Shown: piece by piece, positions 35,006 to 43,737 of the stretch
How positions within the stretch are numbered: position 1 is the stretch's first letter
How the letters are laid out: the number at the start of each line of letters is the position of its first letter
NCBI RefSeq assembly: GCF_036013645.1
Contig: NZ_CP107869.1
Coordinates: forward strand, 6,758,001-6,822,000
From: Streptomyces sp. NBC_00490
GTDB taxonomy: Bacteria; Actinomycetota; Actinomycetes; Streptomycetales; Streptomycetaceae
Direction: 5' to 3'
Length of the DNA stretch: 64,000 bases
Translations under genes and position numbers: made by a program
The notes under the pieces: model-generated
Told to the model about the DNA's origin: nothing
The model's database searches: none
Seen by the model: only the letters and a program-made list of their open reading frames with translations

Positions 35006-37684
35006 ATGCGAGCACCGGTGCAGAAGACGCGGCCACGTCGTACGAGCAAGCAGACGGCCCCCGCCGATCCCACCACCGCCGACGGTTCCGCCGTCGGCAA
35101 GGGCCGCCCCACCCACGTACGCAACCGGCTGATCATCGCCGCGGCCGTCGTGGCCGCCGCCATCGCCGGCGCCGGGGCCCCCTCGATCCTCGCCGCCTCG
35201 GGAGAACTGAGCGACTCCCAGGACCTGGTGACACTCGCCGAGCAGACCCAGGACGCCCTGATCCTCGCGCACTCGCTCGCCGACGAGCGGGACGAGGTCA
35301 CCTCGTACGTCGCCGCCGGACGCGCCAAGTCCAAGGCCCCCTCCGAGCAGCGCGGCGCCCGCGTCGACCGCCAGGTCGAGGAGTTGCGCGCCGACACCGA
35401 CACCCCCGCCGACCTCCGTACGGACCTCGACGGCATCGCCGCCCTGCGCCGCGCGGCGCTCACCGGCAAGAGCTCCGCCCTCGAGGTGCACCAGACCTAC
35501 TCCGCGGCCATCAACGAGCTGCACCGTCTCGCCGAGCACCTGGCCGAGCAGATGCCGCCCCGCGCGGGCTCCGGCGCCTACGCGCTCGCCGAGCTGGACT
35601 CCGCCGTGCAGCAGGCCGCCGCCACCCGCGGCCTGCTGCTCGCGGCGCTCAACGTGCCCCGCACCACCCAGACGGTCACCGACCCCATCACCGGGATCGC
35701 CTCCACCGCCGTCACCTCCTCGGCCGCCGACACCAGGCAGCGCGACGCCCTCACCGCCGCCGCCCAGCAGGCCCGGCTGCGCTCCGACGCCGCCCTCGCC
35801 GACTTCCACGACACCGCTCCCGAAGCCGCGAAGAACAGCTTCGACTCCACGGTCACCGGCCCCGAGGTCAACTCCGCCGAGAAGTACCTCGCCGGCCTCA
35901 CCGACCGGGCCACGCTCTCCGACGGCGAACTCGACACCAGCACCAAGAAGGCCGACGCCGCCCTCTCCGCGCGCGTGGACCTGATGCGCGGTGTGGAGTC
36001 GGCCCTCTACAACCAGCGCACCAAGGACCTCGCCCAGCTCCGCGACGACGACGTCACCGCGCTGGAGCTGCGCGTCGCCATCCTCGGCGCCCTCATGCTG
36101 CTCGCCGTCGGTATCGCCACCGCCATGGCCCGCACCCTGACCCGCCCCCTCGCCGTCCTGCGCCTGGGCTCGGCCCGGTTGGCGCAGTCCGAGGAGCCGA
36201 CCACCGAGGAACCGGTCAAGTTCACCGGCCGCAACGACGAGTTCGCCCAGGTCGTCCGCTCCGTCAACGCCCTGCACGCGCACGCCGTCGCCGTCCAGGA
36301 GCGCGTCGCCACCCTGGAGTCCGACCGCAAGCACCTGGTCGGCCAGCGTCAGAAGATGGCCGACGCCCGCGAGGAGCTGCGCACCGAACTCGCCGAGTCC
36401 GCCGTTCAGTTGGCGCGCCTTCGCGAGAGCATCGGCGGCACCTTCGTCAACCTCGCCCTGCGCACCCTCGGCCTGGTGGAACGCCAACTCGCCGTCATCG
36501 AGAACCTGGAGGAGCGCGAACAGGACCCCGACCGCCTCGCCACCCTCTTCAAGCTCGACCACTTCGCCACGGTCATGCGCCGCCACAGCGAGAACCTCCT
36601 CGTCCTCGCCGGCACGGAACACGTCCAGCAGCACGCCGGCCCGGTCCCGCTGGTGGATGTCGTCCGGGCCGCGGTGAGCGAGATCGAGCGCTACGAGCGC
36701 GTCCGTATCGCGGCCCTGCCCCCGCACGCGCATGTCGCGGGCTTCGCGGCCGACGACCTGTCCCACCTCCTGGCCGAGCTGATGGAGAACGCCACGTCGT
36801 TCTCCCCGCCGGACATGCCCGTCGAGGTCTCCGGCTGGCTCCTGGAGAGCGGCGAGGTCATGCTCTCCGTCCAGGACGAGGGCATCGGCGTGCCCGACGA
36901 GCGGCTGACCCGGCTCAACTCCCGCCTCGCCGACTTCGACCCGGACTCCCCGTACGACCAGGAGGGCGAGGAGGGGCTCGGTCTCGGCCTGTACGTCGTC
37001 GCCCGCCTCGCCCACCGCCACGGCGTCCGCGTCCAGCTCCGCGAGCAGAAGCAGGGCGGCATCGCCGCGGTGGTCGTCCTCCCGAAGGGCCTGCTGGCGC
37101 CGGCACCGTCCGCCGCGGTCCCCTCCTCGGACCCGCTGCCCGGCACCCCCCACACCGTCTCCCTGCCGGGCGCCGACGCGGAGGCCAACTCCAACGTCCT
37201 GCCTACCCGTTCGGGCACCGGCGACGTGCTGGTGGCCCTGGCGGAGAAGGCGGTACGGACATCGCAGACGGCGGGGGCGGAGACCCCGGCCGAGACGACG
37301 ATGGAGCTGTTGCTGCCGGTTACGGCGGAGCCCGAGGCAACCCCCGAACCCGCGGCCGCCGACGGCGAGGAACCCCCACAGGGGTCACCCGCGCCCGACG
37401 ACGGCGAGACGGAACACGAGCGCACCCCGGACGAGGACCAGCTCACCGCGAAGGGCCTCCCCAAGCGCACACCGAAGATCACCGCGCCCGCGACCACACC
37501 GCGCCCGCGCAGCAGTTCCGTGGACGCCGAAGCCCTCCGCCGGAGGCTCGGCGGCTTCCGCCGGGGGGCGGAGGCGGGCTACCGCGACGTAGAAGCAGAG
37601 ATCGCCGAACAGACGGGCCAGATGAGGACGCCCGCACACAGCGAAGATTCCACGGGGGGCACTCCCGAGGAGGCAAGCAGTTGA
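35006..37684 (+). CDS. conservon sensor kinase-like ATPase (CvnA type)
   Basis: An 892-residue membrane protein, first gene of a conservon. Domain order: helix 1 (LIIAAAVVAAAIAGAGAPSIL, about residues 44-64), an extracellular NIT (nitrate/nitrite-sensing) helical domain to about 345, helix 2 (VAILGALMLLAVGIATAMA), HAMP, then an HATPase_c domain with LMENATSFSPP (N box), DEGIGVPDERL and EEGLGLGLYVVARLA (G boxes). The dimerisation-histidine motif is degenerate. The last 220 residues are Pro/Glu-rich. In S. coelicolor conservons this protein works with the three following genes and a small GTPase. TTG 34964 is an alternative start. Confidence 0.9.
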   Translation: MRAPVQKTRPRRTSKQTAPADPTTADGSAVGKGRPTHVRNRLIIAAAVVAAAIAGAGAPSILAASGELSDSQDLVTLAEQTQDALILAHSLADERDEVTSYVAAGRAKSKAPSEQRGARVDRQVEELRADTDTPADLRTDLDGIAALRRAALTGKSSALEVHQTYSAAINELHRLAEHLAEQMPPRAGSGAYALAELDSAVQQAAATRGLLLAALNVPRTTQTVTDPITGIASTAVTSSAADTRQRDALTAAAQQARLRSDAALADFHDTAPEAAKNSFDSTVTGPEVNSAEKYLAGLTDRATLSDGELDTSTKKADAALSARVDLMRGVESALYNQRTKDLAQLRDDDVTALELRVAILGALMLLAVGIATAMARTLTRPLAVLRLGSARLAQSEEPTTEEPVKFTGRNDEFAQVVRSVNALHAHAVAVQERVATLESDRKHLVGQRQKMADAREELRTELAESAVQLARLRESIGGTFVNLALRTLGLVERQLAVIENLEEREQDPDRLATLFKLDHFATVMRRHSENLLVLAGTEHVQQHAGPVPLVDVVRAAVSEIERYERVRIAALPPHAHVAGFAADDLSHLLAELMENATSFSPPDMPVEVSGWLLESGEVMLSVQDEGIGVPDERLTRLNSRLADFDPDSPYDQEGEEGLGLGLYVVARLAHRHGVRVQLREQKQGGIAAVVVLPKGLLAPAPSAAVPSSDPLPGTPHTVSLPGADAEANSNVLPTRSGTGDVLVALAEKAVRTSQTAGAETPAETTMELLLPVTAEPEATPEPAAADGEEPPQGSPAPDDGETEHERTPDEDQLTAKGLPKRTPKITAPATTPRPRSSSVDAEALRRRLGGFRRGAEAGYRDVEAEIAEQTGQMRTPAHSEDSTGGTPEEASS

Positions 37685-38181
37685 CCGCGCCCAGTACCTT
37701 CGGACTGAGCAGTGAAGCCCGCAATCTGCACTGGCTGCTGACGAACCTGGTCGAGGAGGTGCCGGGCATCCAGTCAGTAGCGGTGGTCTCATCGGACGGC
37801 CTGCTCCTGCTCTCCTCCGACCCCGGCACCAACGACGAGGCCCGGCAGACCCGCACCACCCCGAAGGGCCCACGAGGCTCCTCCGCCGATCTCGCGACCA
37901 TCGTGTCCGGCATCGGCAGCCTCACCATCGGCGCCGCCAAGCTCATGGAGTCCGGCGGGGTGAAGCACACGATGGTCGCGATGGACGAGGGCAGCCTGTT
38001 CGTGATGTCGATCAGCGACGGCTCGCTGCTCGGTGTGCACGGCTCCGCGGACAGCGACATGAGCGTCGTGGCGTACCACATGGCCCTGTTCGTCGGCCGT
38101 GCCGGGCACGTCCTGACCCCCGAACTCCGCAGTGAGCTACGGCAGTCGCTGGAGTCCGAGAGCGCGGGGGGCGGACGATGA
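37681..38181 (+). CDS. roadblock/LC7-domain protein (CvnB type)
   Basis: A 166-residue protein with the roadblock/LC7 fold (VEEVPGIQSVAVVSSDGLLL, residues about 22-41), a domain that regulates small GTPases such as the one encoded at 38566. TTG start at 37681 behind GGAGG; it overlaps the stop of the sensor gene by 3 bases. Second gene of the conservon, transcribed with its neighbours. Confidence 0.92.
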   Translation: MTAPSTFGLSSEARNLHWLLTNLVEEVPGIQSVAVVSSDGLLLLSSDPGTNDEARQTRTTPKGPRGSSADLATIVSGIGSLTIGAAKLMESGGVKHTMVAMDEGSLFVMSISDGSLLGVHGSADSDMSVVAYHMALFVGRAGHVLTPELRSELRQSLESESAGGGR

Positions 38182-38585
38182 CCGGCCGTCCGAACCTCCC
38201 CGTCCGCGGCGGCGACCGCAAGCCCGCCCGCGTGCGCCCCTACTCGCTCACCGGCGGCCGCACCCGCTTCGGCCACGTCCTCCTCGTGGAGACGTTCGTC
38301 GCGGCGCTGGAGGCCGCCGAGGAGCGCAAGGAACTGGCGAATGGTTCCCTCAACACCCGGGTCATGCCGGAGATGCGGGCCATCGTCGAACTCTGCCGCC
38401 GTATGCGCACGGTGGCCGAGATCGCCGCGCTGCTGAAGATGCCGCTCGGCGTGGTCCGCGTGCTCCTGAGCGACCTCGCGGACCAGGGAAAGATCCGTGT
38501 GTACGGCACCGGCACCGGTCACGGGACCGGTCGCCCGGACCGCGCTCTGCTCGAAAGGGTGCTGAGTGGACTCCGCCGTCTTTGA
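38178..38585 (+). CDS. DUF742 protein (CvnC type)
   Basis: A 135-residue protein of the DUF742 family. Typical positions are visible: VRPYSLTGGRTR near residue 20 and the winged-helix-like end LKMPLGVVRVLLSDLADQGKI. It is the third component of conservons, function unknown; a winged-helix role in holding the complex has been suggested for the family. ATG 38178 overlaps the preceding stop by 4 bases, and the next gene begins 20 bases before its end. Confidence 0.92.
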   Translation: MTGRPNLPVRGGDRKPARVRPYSLTGGRTRFGHVLLVETFVAALEAAEERKELANGSLNTRVMPEMRAIVELCRRMRTVAEIAALLKMPLGVVRVLLSDLADQGKIRVYGTGTGHGTGRPDRALLERVLSGLRRL

Positions 38586-39177
38586 CGACACCGACGAGGA
38601 CGTGAAGTCCTGGCAGACGGACCGTACCCGGGCCCCGATCGCGACGAAGATAGTCGTGGCCGGCGGCTTCGGCGTCGGCAAGACCACGCTCGTCACCGCC
38701 GTCTCGGAGATCACGCCCCTGGAGACCGAGGCGCTGATGACCGAGGCGAGCGAGGAGACCGACGACCTCACCGCCACGCCCGGCAAGCTCACCACCACCG
38801 TGGCCATGGACTTCGGCCGCCTCACGCTCGACGACGACCTGGTGCTCTACCTGTTCGGCACGCCGGGCCAGCAGCGGTTCTGGTTCATGTGGGACGACCT
38901 GGTGCGCGGTGCGATCGGCGCGGTCGTGCTGGCCGACACCCGCCGGCTGAAGGACTGCTTCCCGGCGCTGGACTACTTCGAGAGCTGCGGACTGCCGTAC
39001 GTCGTCGCGGTCAACCACTTCGACGACAGCGAGCTGTTCGAACCGGAGGACGTGCGGGAGGCGTTGACGATCCCCGCGCACATACCTGTAATGATCATGG
39101 ATGCGCGCCGCAGGATCTCGGTGATCGAGAGCCTCCTGGCCCTCGTCGGCCACGCGCTGGACGAAACACCCGAGTAG
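38566..39177 (+). CDS. small GTP/ATP-binding protein (CvnD type)
   Basis: A 203-residue Ras-like GTPase of conservons. G1 is GGFGVGKTT (residues about 34-42), followed by the G3 switch TPGQQRFWFMWD (DxxGQ replaced by LFGTPGQQRF) and the guanine-specificity G4 VAVNHFDD (NKxD type: NHFD). GTG 38566 overlaps the CvnC gene by 20 bases. It is the presumed switch of the conservon signalling complex, regulated by the roadblock protein. The next gene is a flavoprotein, 25 bases after its stop. Confidence 0.93.
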   Translation: MDSAVFDDTDEDVKSWQTDRTRAPIATKIVVAGGFGVGKTTLVTAVSEITPLETEALMTEASEETDDLTATPGKLTTTVAMDFGRLTLDDDLVLYLFGTPGQQRFWFMWDDLVRGAIGAVVLADTRRLKDCFPALDYFESCGLPYVVAVNHFDDSELFEPEDVREALTIPAHIPVMIMDARRRISVIESLLALVGHALDETPE

Positions 39178-39202
39178 TCGCGACCTAGGAGCCACCAGCC
39201 GT

Positions 39203-40450
39203 ATGCGGAAGATACTCGTCGTAGGGGCCGGCCAGTCCGGTCTCCAGCTCGCCCTCGGACTCCAGTCGCACGGGTACGAGGTCACCCTGATGTCGAACCG
39301 GACGGCGGACGAGATCCGCTCCGGCCGGGTCATGTCGACGCAGTGCATGTTCCACACGGCACTGCAGCACGAGCGCGATCTCCAGCTGAACTTCTGGGAG
39401 TCCCAGGCCCCGAAGATCGAAGGACTCGGCGTCTCGGTCGCGGCCCCCGGCTCGTGGGCCGAGGGCCCCGCGGCCCGTGCGATCGACTGGGTGGGCAAGC
39501 TCGACGGGTACGCGCAGTCGGTCGACCAGCGCGTGAAGATGGCGGGCTGGATGGAGACGTTCGCCCAGCGCGGCGGCCAGCTCGTCATCCACGGCGCGGC
39601 GGTCTCCGACCTCGACTACTTCTCCCGTACGTACGACCTGGTGCTGGTGTCGGCGGGCAAGGGCGAACTGGTGTCGATGTTCGGCCGGGACGCCTCCCGT
39701 TCGCCGTACAGCGAGCCGCAGCGCGCGCTGGCCGTGTCGTACGTCCACGGCCTGGGCCCCCGGCCCGAGCACCCGGACCACGACGCGGTCCGCTGCAACC
39801 TGGTCCCCGGTGTCGGCGAGCTGTTCGTCATGCCGACCCTCACGACCTCCGGCCGCGCCGACATCCTGTTCTGGGAGGGCATACCCGGCGGCCCGCTCGA
39901 CGTCTTCAACGGCGTCAAGGACCCCGCGGAACACCTCTCCCTGACCCTGGAACTCATGGAGCGGTTCACGCCGTGGGAGTACGCGCGGGCCACGAAGGTC
40001 GAACTGACCGACGCCGGTGGCACATTGGCGGGCCGGTACGCGCCCACCGTCCGTAACCCCGTCGGCCGGCTGCCCGGTGGCGGTCTCGTCCTCGGTGTCG
40101 CCGACGTCGTCGTCGCGAACGACCCGATCACGGGTCAGGGCTCCAACTCCGCCTCCAAGTGCGCCGCTTCGTACCTCGCCTCCATCCTCGAGCGCGGCGA
40201 GAAGGAGTTCGACGAGGAGTGGATGCGAGGGACGTTCGACCGCTACTGGGACACGGCCCAGCACGTCACCAAGTGGACCAATGCGATGCTGGCGCCGCCG
40301 CCGGAGCACATCCTGAACCTCATCGGCGCGGCAGGGCAGTTGCAGCCCGCCGCCGACCGGTTCGCCAACGCGTTCAACGACCCGGCCGACTTCGAGAACT
40401 TCTTCTACGAGCCCGAGAAGACGGCGGCCTACCTGGCCTCGCTGTCCTGA
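39203..40450 (+). CDS. styrene-monooxygenase-like FAD-dependent oxygenase
   Basis: A 415-residue flavoprotein. The N-terminal FAD fold begins KILVVGAGQSGLQLALGL, with the rest matching the StyA/SMOA family, including RVMSTQCMFHTALQHERDL and GVADVVVANDPITGQGSNSASK near the flavin site. StyA-type enzymes are two-component epoxidases that need a partner flavin reductase supplying FADH2; no reductase gene is next to it. ATG 39203 behind CTAGGAG. Sitting directly downstream of the conservon (25 bases), it may be co-transcribed. Substrate unknown. Confidence 0.87.
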   Translation: MRKILVVGAGQSGLQLALGLQSHGYEVTLMSNRTADEIRSGRVMSTQCMFHTALQHERDLQLNFWESQAPKIEGLGVSVAAPGSWAEGPAARAIDWVGKLDGYAQSVDQRVKMAGWMETFAQRGGQLVIHGAAVSDLDYFSRTYDLVLVSAGKGELVSMFGRDASRSPYSEPQRALAVSYVHGLGPRPEHPDHDAVRCNLVPGVGELFVMPTLTTSGRADILFWEGIPGGPLDVFNGVKDPAEHLSLTLELMERFTPWEYARATKVELTDAGGTLAGRYAPTVRNPVGRLPGGGLVLGVADVVVANDPITGQGSNSASKCAASYLASILERGEKEFDEEWMRGTFDRYWDTAQHVTKWTNAMLAPPPEHILNLIGAAGQLQPAADRFANAFNDPADFENFFYEPEKTAAYLASLS

Positions 40451-41478
40451 TCAGGGCGTACGGCTCCGAGGATCGGGTTCGACGCGATCGGCGACACCTT
40501 GACCTTCTCGCCGGTCCTCGGAGCCTGCACGATCTTGCCCTTGCCCAGGTACATCCCCACGTGGGTGGCGTCGGGGAAGTAGACCACCAGGTCGCCGGGG
40601 CGCAGCTCCTTCAGAGGGATACGGGGGAGCAGCGCCCACTGCTCCTCGCTGGTCCGGGGGATGGGCGTCCCCGCATGGCCCCACGCCTGCGAGGTCAGAC
40701 CTGAGCAGTCGTACTCCTTCGGCCCCTCCGCACCCCACTTGTACGGCTTCCCGAGCTGGTCCAGGGCATAGCGCACCGCCTTGTCGCCCTGGTCCGACGG
40801 CTTGGCGTCCTTGTCGCTCAGGGCGCCCGACGCGACGAGGTCGTCCTGTGCCTCGGTGATCTCGTCCTCCTCGAACCGGGCGAGCTCCCGCACCTGCTCC
40901 GCGCTCAAGGAGGAGAGCAGCTCCTCGACGTCGTGCAGCTTCTTCCGCACCTCGTCCCGGTCCTTCTTCTGGCGTGCGGCCAGCGTGAGTTGGCCGTCCA
41001 GCGCCTTGCGGGCCGCGCGCGCCAGACCGTCGGCCTTCTTCTCGCTTCCGGTCAGGCGGCCCACCGTCTCGGCGCGCTCCCGGGCCATCTGTCCGATGAC
41101 ATGGCCCTCGTCGAGGGCGCGCTGGGGGTCGCGGGCCAGGAGCAGCCGGACGTACGGGGAGATGTCGGTGCTGTTCTGGTACTGCTGGCGGGCCAGACGG
41201 CCGGCCGCGCCCCGGCTGTCGTGGAGGGAGAGCCGGGCCCGGGACAGCGCGGTGTCCAGACGGAGCACCTCCGCCTTCTGCTTCCTCAGCTTCTCCTCGG
41301 TCGCGTTGTACGTCTCCGTGGCCCGCTCCGCCTCCCGGTACAGGCGCTGAAGGTCCGTCAGCAGTTCGGCGACGGTGCGCTCCCCGGGTTCCGGTACGGC
41401 GTTCGCGGGCACGGGCGCCAGGGCTGCGGCGGCCGCGATCGCCGCCGTACACGCCAGGCGCAGAAGCCTTCCTGACAC
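40429..41478 (-). CDS. secreted NlpC/P60 peptidoglycan hydrolase
   Basis: A 349-residue cell-wall hydrolase. Signal peptide (RLLRLACTAAIAAAAALA, cut near PANA), then a long coiled coil (residues about 37-210), and a C-terminal NlpC/P60 domain with C258 in YDCSGLTSQAWG and H306 in DATHVGMYLG, the Cys-His pair that cleaves D-Glu-meso-DAP type bonds. GTG 41478 behind a strong GGAGGTGA. Its 3' end overlaps the convergent oxygenase by 22 bases. Similar proteins are induced during Streptomyces growth and sporulation; I saw no c-di-AMP riboswitch upstream. Confidence 0.92.
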   Translation of the reverse strand: MSGRLLRLACTAAIAAAAALAPVPANAVPEPGERTVAELLTDLQRLYREAERATETYNATEEKLRKQKAEVLRLDTALSRARLSLHDSRGAAGRLARQQYQNSTDISPYVRLLLARDPQRALDEGHVIGQMARERAETVGRLTGSEKKADGLARAARKALDGQLTLAARQKKDRDEVRKKLHDVEELLSSLSAEQVRELARFEEDEITEAQDDLVASGALSDKDAKPSDQGDKAVRYALDQLGKPYKWGAEGPKEYDCSGLTSQAWGHAGTPIPRTSEEQWALLPRIPLKELRPGDLVVYFPDATHVGMYLGKGKIVQAPRTGEKVKVSPIASNPILGAVRPDQDSEAR

Positions 41479-41581
41479 GTCATCACCTCCGGTGCGGAAC
41501 AGCCACTCTGTCCCGCACCGCGAGCATGGGACGGGCCGCAAGGGCGCGCGCGTCGAGCGTGCGCGGTTCGGCCCAATCACG

Positions 41582-41893
41582 TCACCCGTCGGTGTCCTCC
41601 CGCTTGCCGCCCGGCGTGGCGTCGGGCTTGGCGGCGGGTTTCGACCATGGCCAGCGCAGCCGGGAGGGCGTGCCCTCGGGGTCGTACTCGTACTTCCACC
41701 CCTGCGGGAGGCCGAGCCGCTTGCTCTGGCCCCGGGGGACACGGCGGTAGACCAGCACGGTGGGCGGGCCGCCGGCGGCGTCCGGGACCGGGATGCGGTA
41801 CTGCTTGGGCGGGTGGCCGGTGGGACCCAGGAGGACGGGCAGTACGCGGCCGTCCATCGGTCCGCCCTCGAAGGGGGTGTCTTCGCTTTTCAC
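41582..41893 (-). CDS. conserved hypothetical protein
   Basis: A 103-residue protein, rich in Pro and Arg with two motifs: RVLPVLLGPTGHPPKQYRIPVP and RRVPRGQSKRLGLPQGWKYEY. Codon use is streptomycete-like, so I regard it as a real gene. No family recognised. GTG 41893 start. Tandem with TetR upstream, about 10 bases apart on the same strand. Confidence 0.68.
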   Translation of the reverse strand: MKSEDTPFEGGPMDGRVLPVLLGPTGHPPKQYRIPVPDAAGGPPTVLVYRRVPRGQSKRLGLPQGWKYEYDPEGTPSRLRWPWSKPAAKPDATPGGKREDTDG

Positions 41894-41903
41894 GGGACCA
41901 GTC

Positions 41904-42551
41904 TCAGATATGCGACGTGAGGGCCTGCGCCAGCGTCGCCGTCTGCGGGTCGCGGGCGGCGGTGACGGTGAGTACGGCGACGAACTGGTCGACCAGCCAG
42001 TCGCGGAGCTCGTCGAGGGGAGGCTGCTTGCCCTCGTCGAGCCAGATCAGTGACGCCGCCTCCACGGCGGTGATCCACATGCGTACCGTCATGCGGAGCC
42101 GGAGGCCCGGTTCGGTGACCCCGAGGTGGCTGAGGATGTGCTCGGCCGCGGCCCGGCGTACGCCGTCCACGATGGCCGTCGTGCGGGACGTCTCCACCAC
42201 GCTGCCGCCCTGGAGCAGGGCGCTGAACCCGGCGTCGTGCTGGTCGACGAAGGCGAGGTAGCGGTCCAGGGCACGGGAGAGACGGATGAGGAGCGGGCCC
42301 TCGCGGGGCTCGTCGAAGCACTGCCGGAGTTCATCGGCGGCGGACCGGAGAGCGGCCTCGTACAGCTGCTGCTTGCCGCCGGGGAAGTACCGGTACACCA
42401 GGGGGCGGGAGACTCCGGCCGCCTCCGCCACGTCGTCGAGCGACACGTCCTCGGGTGCGCGGTGCGCGAAGAGGCCGAGGGCGGCTTCGAGGAGCTGGGT
42501 GCGGCGCTCCTCGACACTCAGACGGCGGTAGGCAGGGGCGGCTGGGGTCAT
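41904..42551 (-). CDS. TetR-family transcriptional regulator
   Basis: A 215-residue TetR-type regulator: RRTQLLEAALGLFAHRAPED, SLDDVAEAAGVSRPLVYRYF, GGKQQLYEAAL (residues about 15-65). The C-terminal ligand domain is of the TetR_C type with a likely effector pocket. It stands next to two diiron oxygenase-type genes (42710 and 43738); the long repeat at 42589-42687 lies between it and the first of them. Possible operator: the palindrome at 43663-43676. Confidence 0.88.
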   Translation of the reverse strand: MTPAAPAYRRLSVEERRTQLLEAALGLFAHRAPEDVSLDDVAEAAGVSRPLVYRYFPGGKQQLYEAALRSAADELRQCFDEPREGPLLIRLSRALDRYLAFVDQHDAGFSALLQGGSVVETSRTTAIVDGVRRAAAEHILSHLGVTEPGLRLRMTVRMWITAVEAASLIWLDEGKQPPLDELRDWLVDQFVAVLTVTAARDPQTATLAQALTSHI

Positions 42552-42588
42552 GCCTCGAAGGGTAGTCGGCCGTCCGGGGGCCCGTTGT

Positions 42589-42687
42589 GGCTGGTCGCGC
42601 AGTTCCCCGCGCCCCTGGGTGGGTGCAGCCAAAGACATGCCTGGCTGTCCCGACCTCTTAGGGGCGCGGGGAACTGCGCGACCAGCC
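42589..42687. repeat. Streptomyces dispersed inverted repeat (28-bp arms)
   Basis: A perfect 28-bp inverted repeat: 42589-42616 (GGCTGGTCGCGCAGTTCCCC and eight more) and its complement at 42660-42687, loop 43 bases. The arm contains GCGCGACCAGCC, shared with the repeat near 49,700. Arms of this type occur all over Streptomyces genomes, usually at gene ends; here it is downstream of the diiron gene and upstream of TetR. Role unknown; could act as a terminator. Confidence 0.85.
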
Positions 42688-42709
42688 CCCACCGGCCCGC
42701 AGACAACCG

Positions 42710-43648
42710 TCAAGCCAGCAACCCCGAAGCCCTCCACAGCCGTCGCCCGACACCCCGCAACACCCCGATGTCGTCCAGGAAGTCCGTCAGCTTCTTCGCA
42801 CCCGTCTGCATGACCTCCCGACGATGGCCGCTCGCCTTCACCTGCGCCATCGCCTCCCGGCTGTCCAGCCCCACATTCGTGTAGACCTCGGGGTTGACGA
42901 AGGCCACGGAGAAGACGCGCGCGAACTCACCGGAGGTGACCCGCGTGAACTCCTGCGACCACCGAGGCGCCGTCATCATCTGGCGGCGCAGTTCCTCACG
43001 GGCGTAGCGGACATGGCGGGCCTCCTCCACGACGTGGATGCGGGTCACGCCCCGGACCAGGGGCTGCACCCGCTCGTCGGGGAACGTCAGCCGCTGCATC
43101 CAGTCGAGGACCTCCTCGCCGAGCAGCGTCGCCGTGAAGGAACCGGGGGTGGTGGAGATGGTCTTGAAGAGGCGGCCCAGGTTCTGGTGGGCCCGGCTGA
43201 CCGGGTACCAGGGGGTGCCGCCGCGGGAGATCAGGCGGGCGAACATCTTCGAGTGCCGGCACTCGTCCTCGATCTCGGTCAGCGCGTAGCGCACATGCGC
43301 ACTCGTCGCCGCCTTGTCGTAGATGTGCCGGACGAGCAGCTGCATCAGGATGATCTCGAACCAGATGCCCAGCGAGGCCAGCGCCGCCGCCTCGTGCTGG
43401 GAGAGCAGGATGCGCTGCTCCTCGCTCATCCGTTTCCACATCGGGGTGTCGTAGAGGGAGACCAGTTCCGGCGGCCAGAACCACTTGCCCTCCTCGAAGG
43501 GCGCGTCCCAGTCCAGTTCCTTGTCCGGGTCGAAGGAGTGCTTCGCGGAGGAGTCGAGGAGCCGCTGGGCCACCTGCTCCCGGTCCTTGAGCAGGCCGAG
43601 CGCATCGCGCAACCCCGCGAGCGCGTCGGCGTCCGTCAACGTCGTCAT
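42710..43648 (-). CDS. AurF-like diiron oxygenase
   Basis: A 312-residue protein of the p-aminobenzoate N-oxygenase AurF family (PF11583). It has the diiron ligands as two ExxH motifs: E129-C-R-H132 (EIEDECRH) and E209-A-R-H212 (HVVEEARHVRYA), with additional Glu such as E86 in SQHEAAA and E178 in LLGEEVLDW. AurF oxidises aryl amines to nitro groups; relatives act on varied substrates. It diverges from a second diiron protein (43738) and precedes a TetR gene on the same strand. Substrate unknown. Confidence 0.88.
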   Translation of the reverse strand: MTTLTDADALAGLRDALGLLKDREQVAQRLLDSSAKHSFDPDKELDWDAPFEEGKWFWPPELVSLYDTPMWKRMSEEQRILLSQHEAAALASLGIWFEIILMQLLVRHIYDKAATSAHVRYALTEIEDECRHSKMFARLISRGGTPWYPVSRAHQNLGRLFKTISTTPGSFTATLLGEEVLDWMQRLTFPDERVQPLVRGVTRIHVVEEARHVRYAREELRRQMMTAPRWSQEFTRVTSGEFARVFSVAFVNPEVYTNVGLDSREAMAQVKASGHRREVMQTGAKKLTDFLDDIGVLRGVGRRLWRASGLLA

Positions 43649-43662
43649 GCCCTTATGAGACT

Positions 43663-43676
43663 GCTTGTCAGCAAGC
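43663..43676. promoter_or_regulatory. palindrome GCTTG-TCAG-CAAGC between the diiron genes
   Basis: A 5-4-5 inverted repeat in the 89-base gap between the divergent diiron genes (43649-43737). Its position and size suit a repressor such as the neighbouring TetR; not proven. Confidence 0.45.
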
Positions 43677-43737
43677 TCGTCAATCCCTCGCGCGCGACTT
43701 GTTGACCCCGCGTCTACCGCGTGTGAGCCTGCGGGAC

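Noticed and set aside
41479..41581. A c-di-AMP (ydaO-type) riboswitch ahead of the NlpC/P60 gene
   Set aside because: Only about 100 bases lie upstream before the next gene, and the expected conserved core is not seen.
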